From: Neobacillus sp. PS2-9
Lineage (GTDB): Bacteria > Bacillota > Bacilli > Bacillales > Cytobacillaceae
Assembly (NCBI RefSeq): GCF_030915525.1
Contig: NZ_CP133269.1
Location: forward strand, 1,637,001 to 1,701,000
Direction of reading: 5' to 3'
Length of the DNA: 64,000 nt
Made by a program: the position numbers and the translations under genes. Under the pieces are notes generated by a model, which was given only the letters and a program-made list of their open reading frames with translations, did no database searches and had not been told where the DNA came from. Shown piece by piece: positions 63,579 through 64,000 of this stretch. The stretch's first letter is position 1, and every line of letters starts with the position of its first letter.

Positions 63579-64000
63579 ATGAAGAAAAATACGATTGTTA
63601 TGCTTGGCGGCTTTGTTATCGCTGCTGCCATCGTTTTCTTGCTTATGGCTGCAACACCTGGGTCAAGTGGAGTCGAATTAACGCTGAAGGAACTGCTGGC
63701 TACCCAGAATCAACATAAAGATGATTTTGTAACGGTAGAAGGGCTATTAATGGAAGACACCATTAAGTGGAATCCAGACAAAATTGAACTTAAGTTTGAT
63801 GTAAAAGACAATGACGGTAATGTTATGCATGTGATTCATAACGGACCTAAACCAGATAACTTTTCTGAAGGTGTGATAACTATTCTTCAGGGAGCTCCAA
63901 CAAAAAAAGACACTTTTGAAGCAGAAACAGTAAAAACAAGATGTCCTTCTAAATACGAAGGAAAAGATATGAAGGATTATGATCCTGAATCACATAAAGA
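63579..64000 (+). CDS. CcmE-type heme chaperone, CxxxY variant (partial, runs off the window)
   Basis: The first 140 residues are visible and the frame is open at the window end. A single N-terminal membrane helix (about residues 5-24) is followed by an OB-fold-like domain with DDFVTVEGLLMEDTIKWNPD and FSEGVITILQGAPTKK. The sequence TRCPSKY has C-x3-Y in place of the usual H-x3-Y heme-binding motif, as in archaeal and Desulfovibrio-type CcmE. CcmE carries heme to cytochromes c in the System I pathway, whereas B. subtilis uses System II (ResBC), so this is unusual for the group. GGTGAG precedes the ATG. Confidence 0.75.
   Translation, partial: MKKNTIVMLGGFVIAAAIVFLLMAATPGSSGVELTLKELLATQNQHKDDFVTVEGLLMEDTIKWNPDKIELKFDVKDNDGNVMHVIHNGPKPDNFSEGVITILQGAPTKKDTFEAETVKTRCPSKYEGKDMKDYDPESHK

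Overview
The window is a 64 kb AT-rich chromosomal segment of a Firmicute of the family Bacillaceae. Gene order follows the Bacillus subtilis yqfQ-to-efp region almost gene for gene (yqfQ, cshB, nfo, zur, ispG, pbpA, pst, glcK, comG, gcv, lipM, splB, efp), with insertions, so I read it as a Bacillus-like genus such as Neobacillus or a relative. This is inferred from protein recognition and synteny, not from a database search. No rRNA, tRNA, CRISPR array, prophage or transposase gene was seen.

Layout. 0-9.9 kb: yqfQ (spore-associated family), cshB RNA helicase, nfo AP endonuclease, yqfT, the adcC-adcB-zur zinc uptake operon, yqfW, yqfX, ispG, yqfZ and a DUF1189 membrane protein. 9.9-15.7 kb: a DUF456 protein, an Fnr-like regulator, sodA, an MFS transporter and pbpA. 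15.8-21 kb: the phosphate operon pstS-C-A-B-B2-phoU behind a row of PhoP boxes. 21.4-36.3 kb: a DUF4912/glycosyltransferase pair, rpmG, 5-FTHF cyclo-ligase, ldh with Rex- and CcpA-like sites, the rhomboid protease gluP, glcK, and the yqgT-yqgX genes. 36.5-42.1 kb: yqgY, a SufR-like iron-sulfur regulator candidate and the complete comGA-GG competence operon with yqzE. 42.2-50.6 kb: yqhG, the YqhH helicase, a glycine riboswitch with gcvT-gcvPA-gcvPB, a rhodanese and lipM. 50.8-60.2 kb: a B12-dependent ribonucleotide reductase behind NrdR-like boxes, an NlpC/P60 hydrolase, splB, yqhO-yqhR, an Xaa-Pro peptidase and efp.

The last 4 kb (60.3-64 kb) departs from the B. subtilis order. It holds a small membrane protein, a PCYCGC-motif lipoprotein, a diheme cytochrome c, a secreted/membrane protein with a SHOCT-like tail, and the start of a CcmE-type heme chaperone carrying the CxxxY variant motif. 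The lipoprotein frame is interrupted by an in-frame TGA exactly where a UxxC redox motif would sit. The frame continues for 44 codons to a TAA that overlaps the ribosome binding site of the next gene, and a hairpin with a G-rich loop lies about 23 bases after the TGA. I interpret it as a selenocysteine-containing lipoprotein, which is the most interesting item here.

A second theme is a family of 182-185 bp non-coding elements present three times (3771, 21085 and 36349). They have imperfect terminal inverted repeats and flanking 8-bp target duplications, so they look like a MITE. One copy sits between the promoter and start codon of the zinc transporter operon, and one supplies the last base of a stop codon. 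A different structured repeat lies at 42200-42319.
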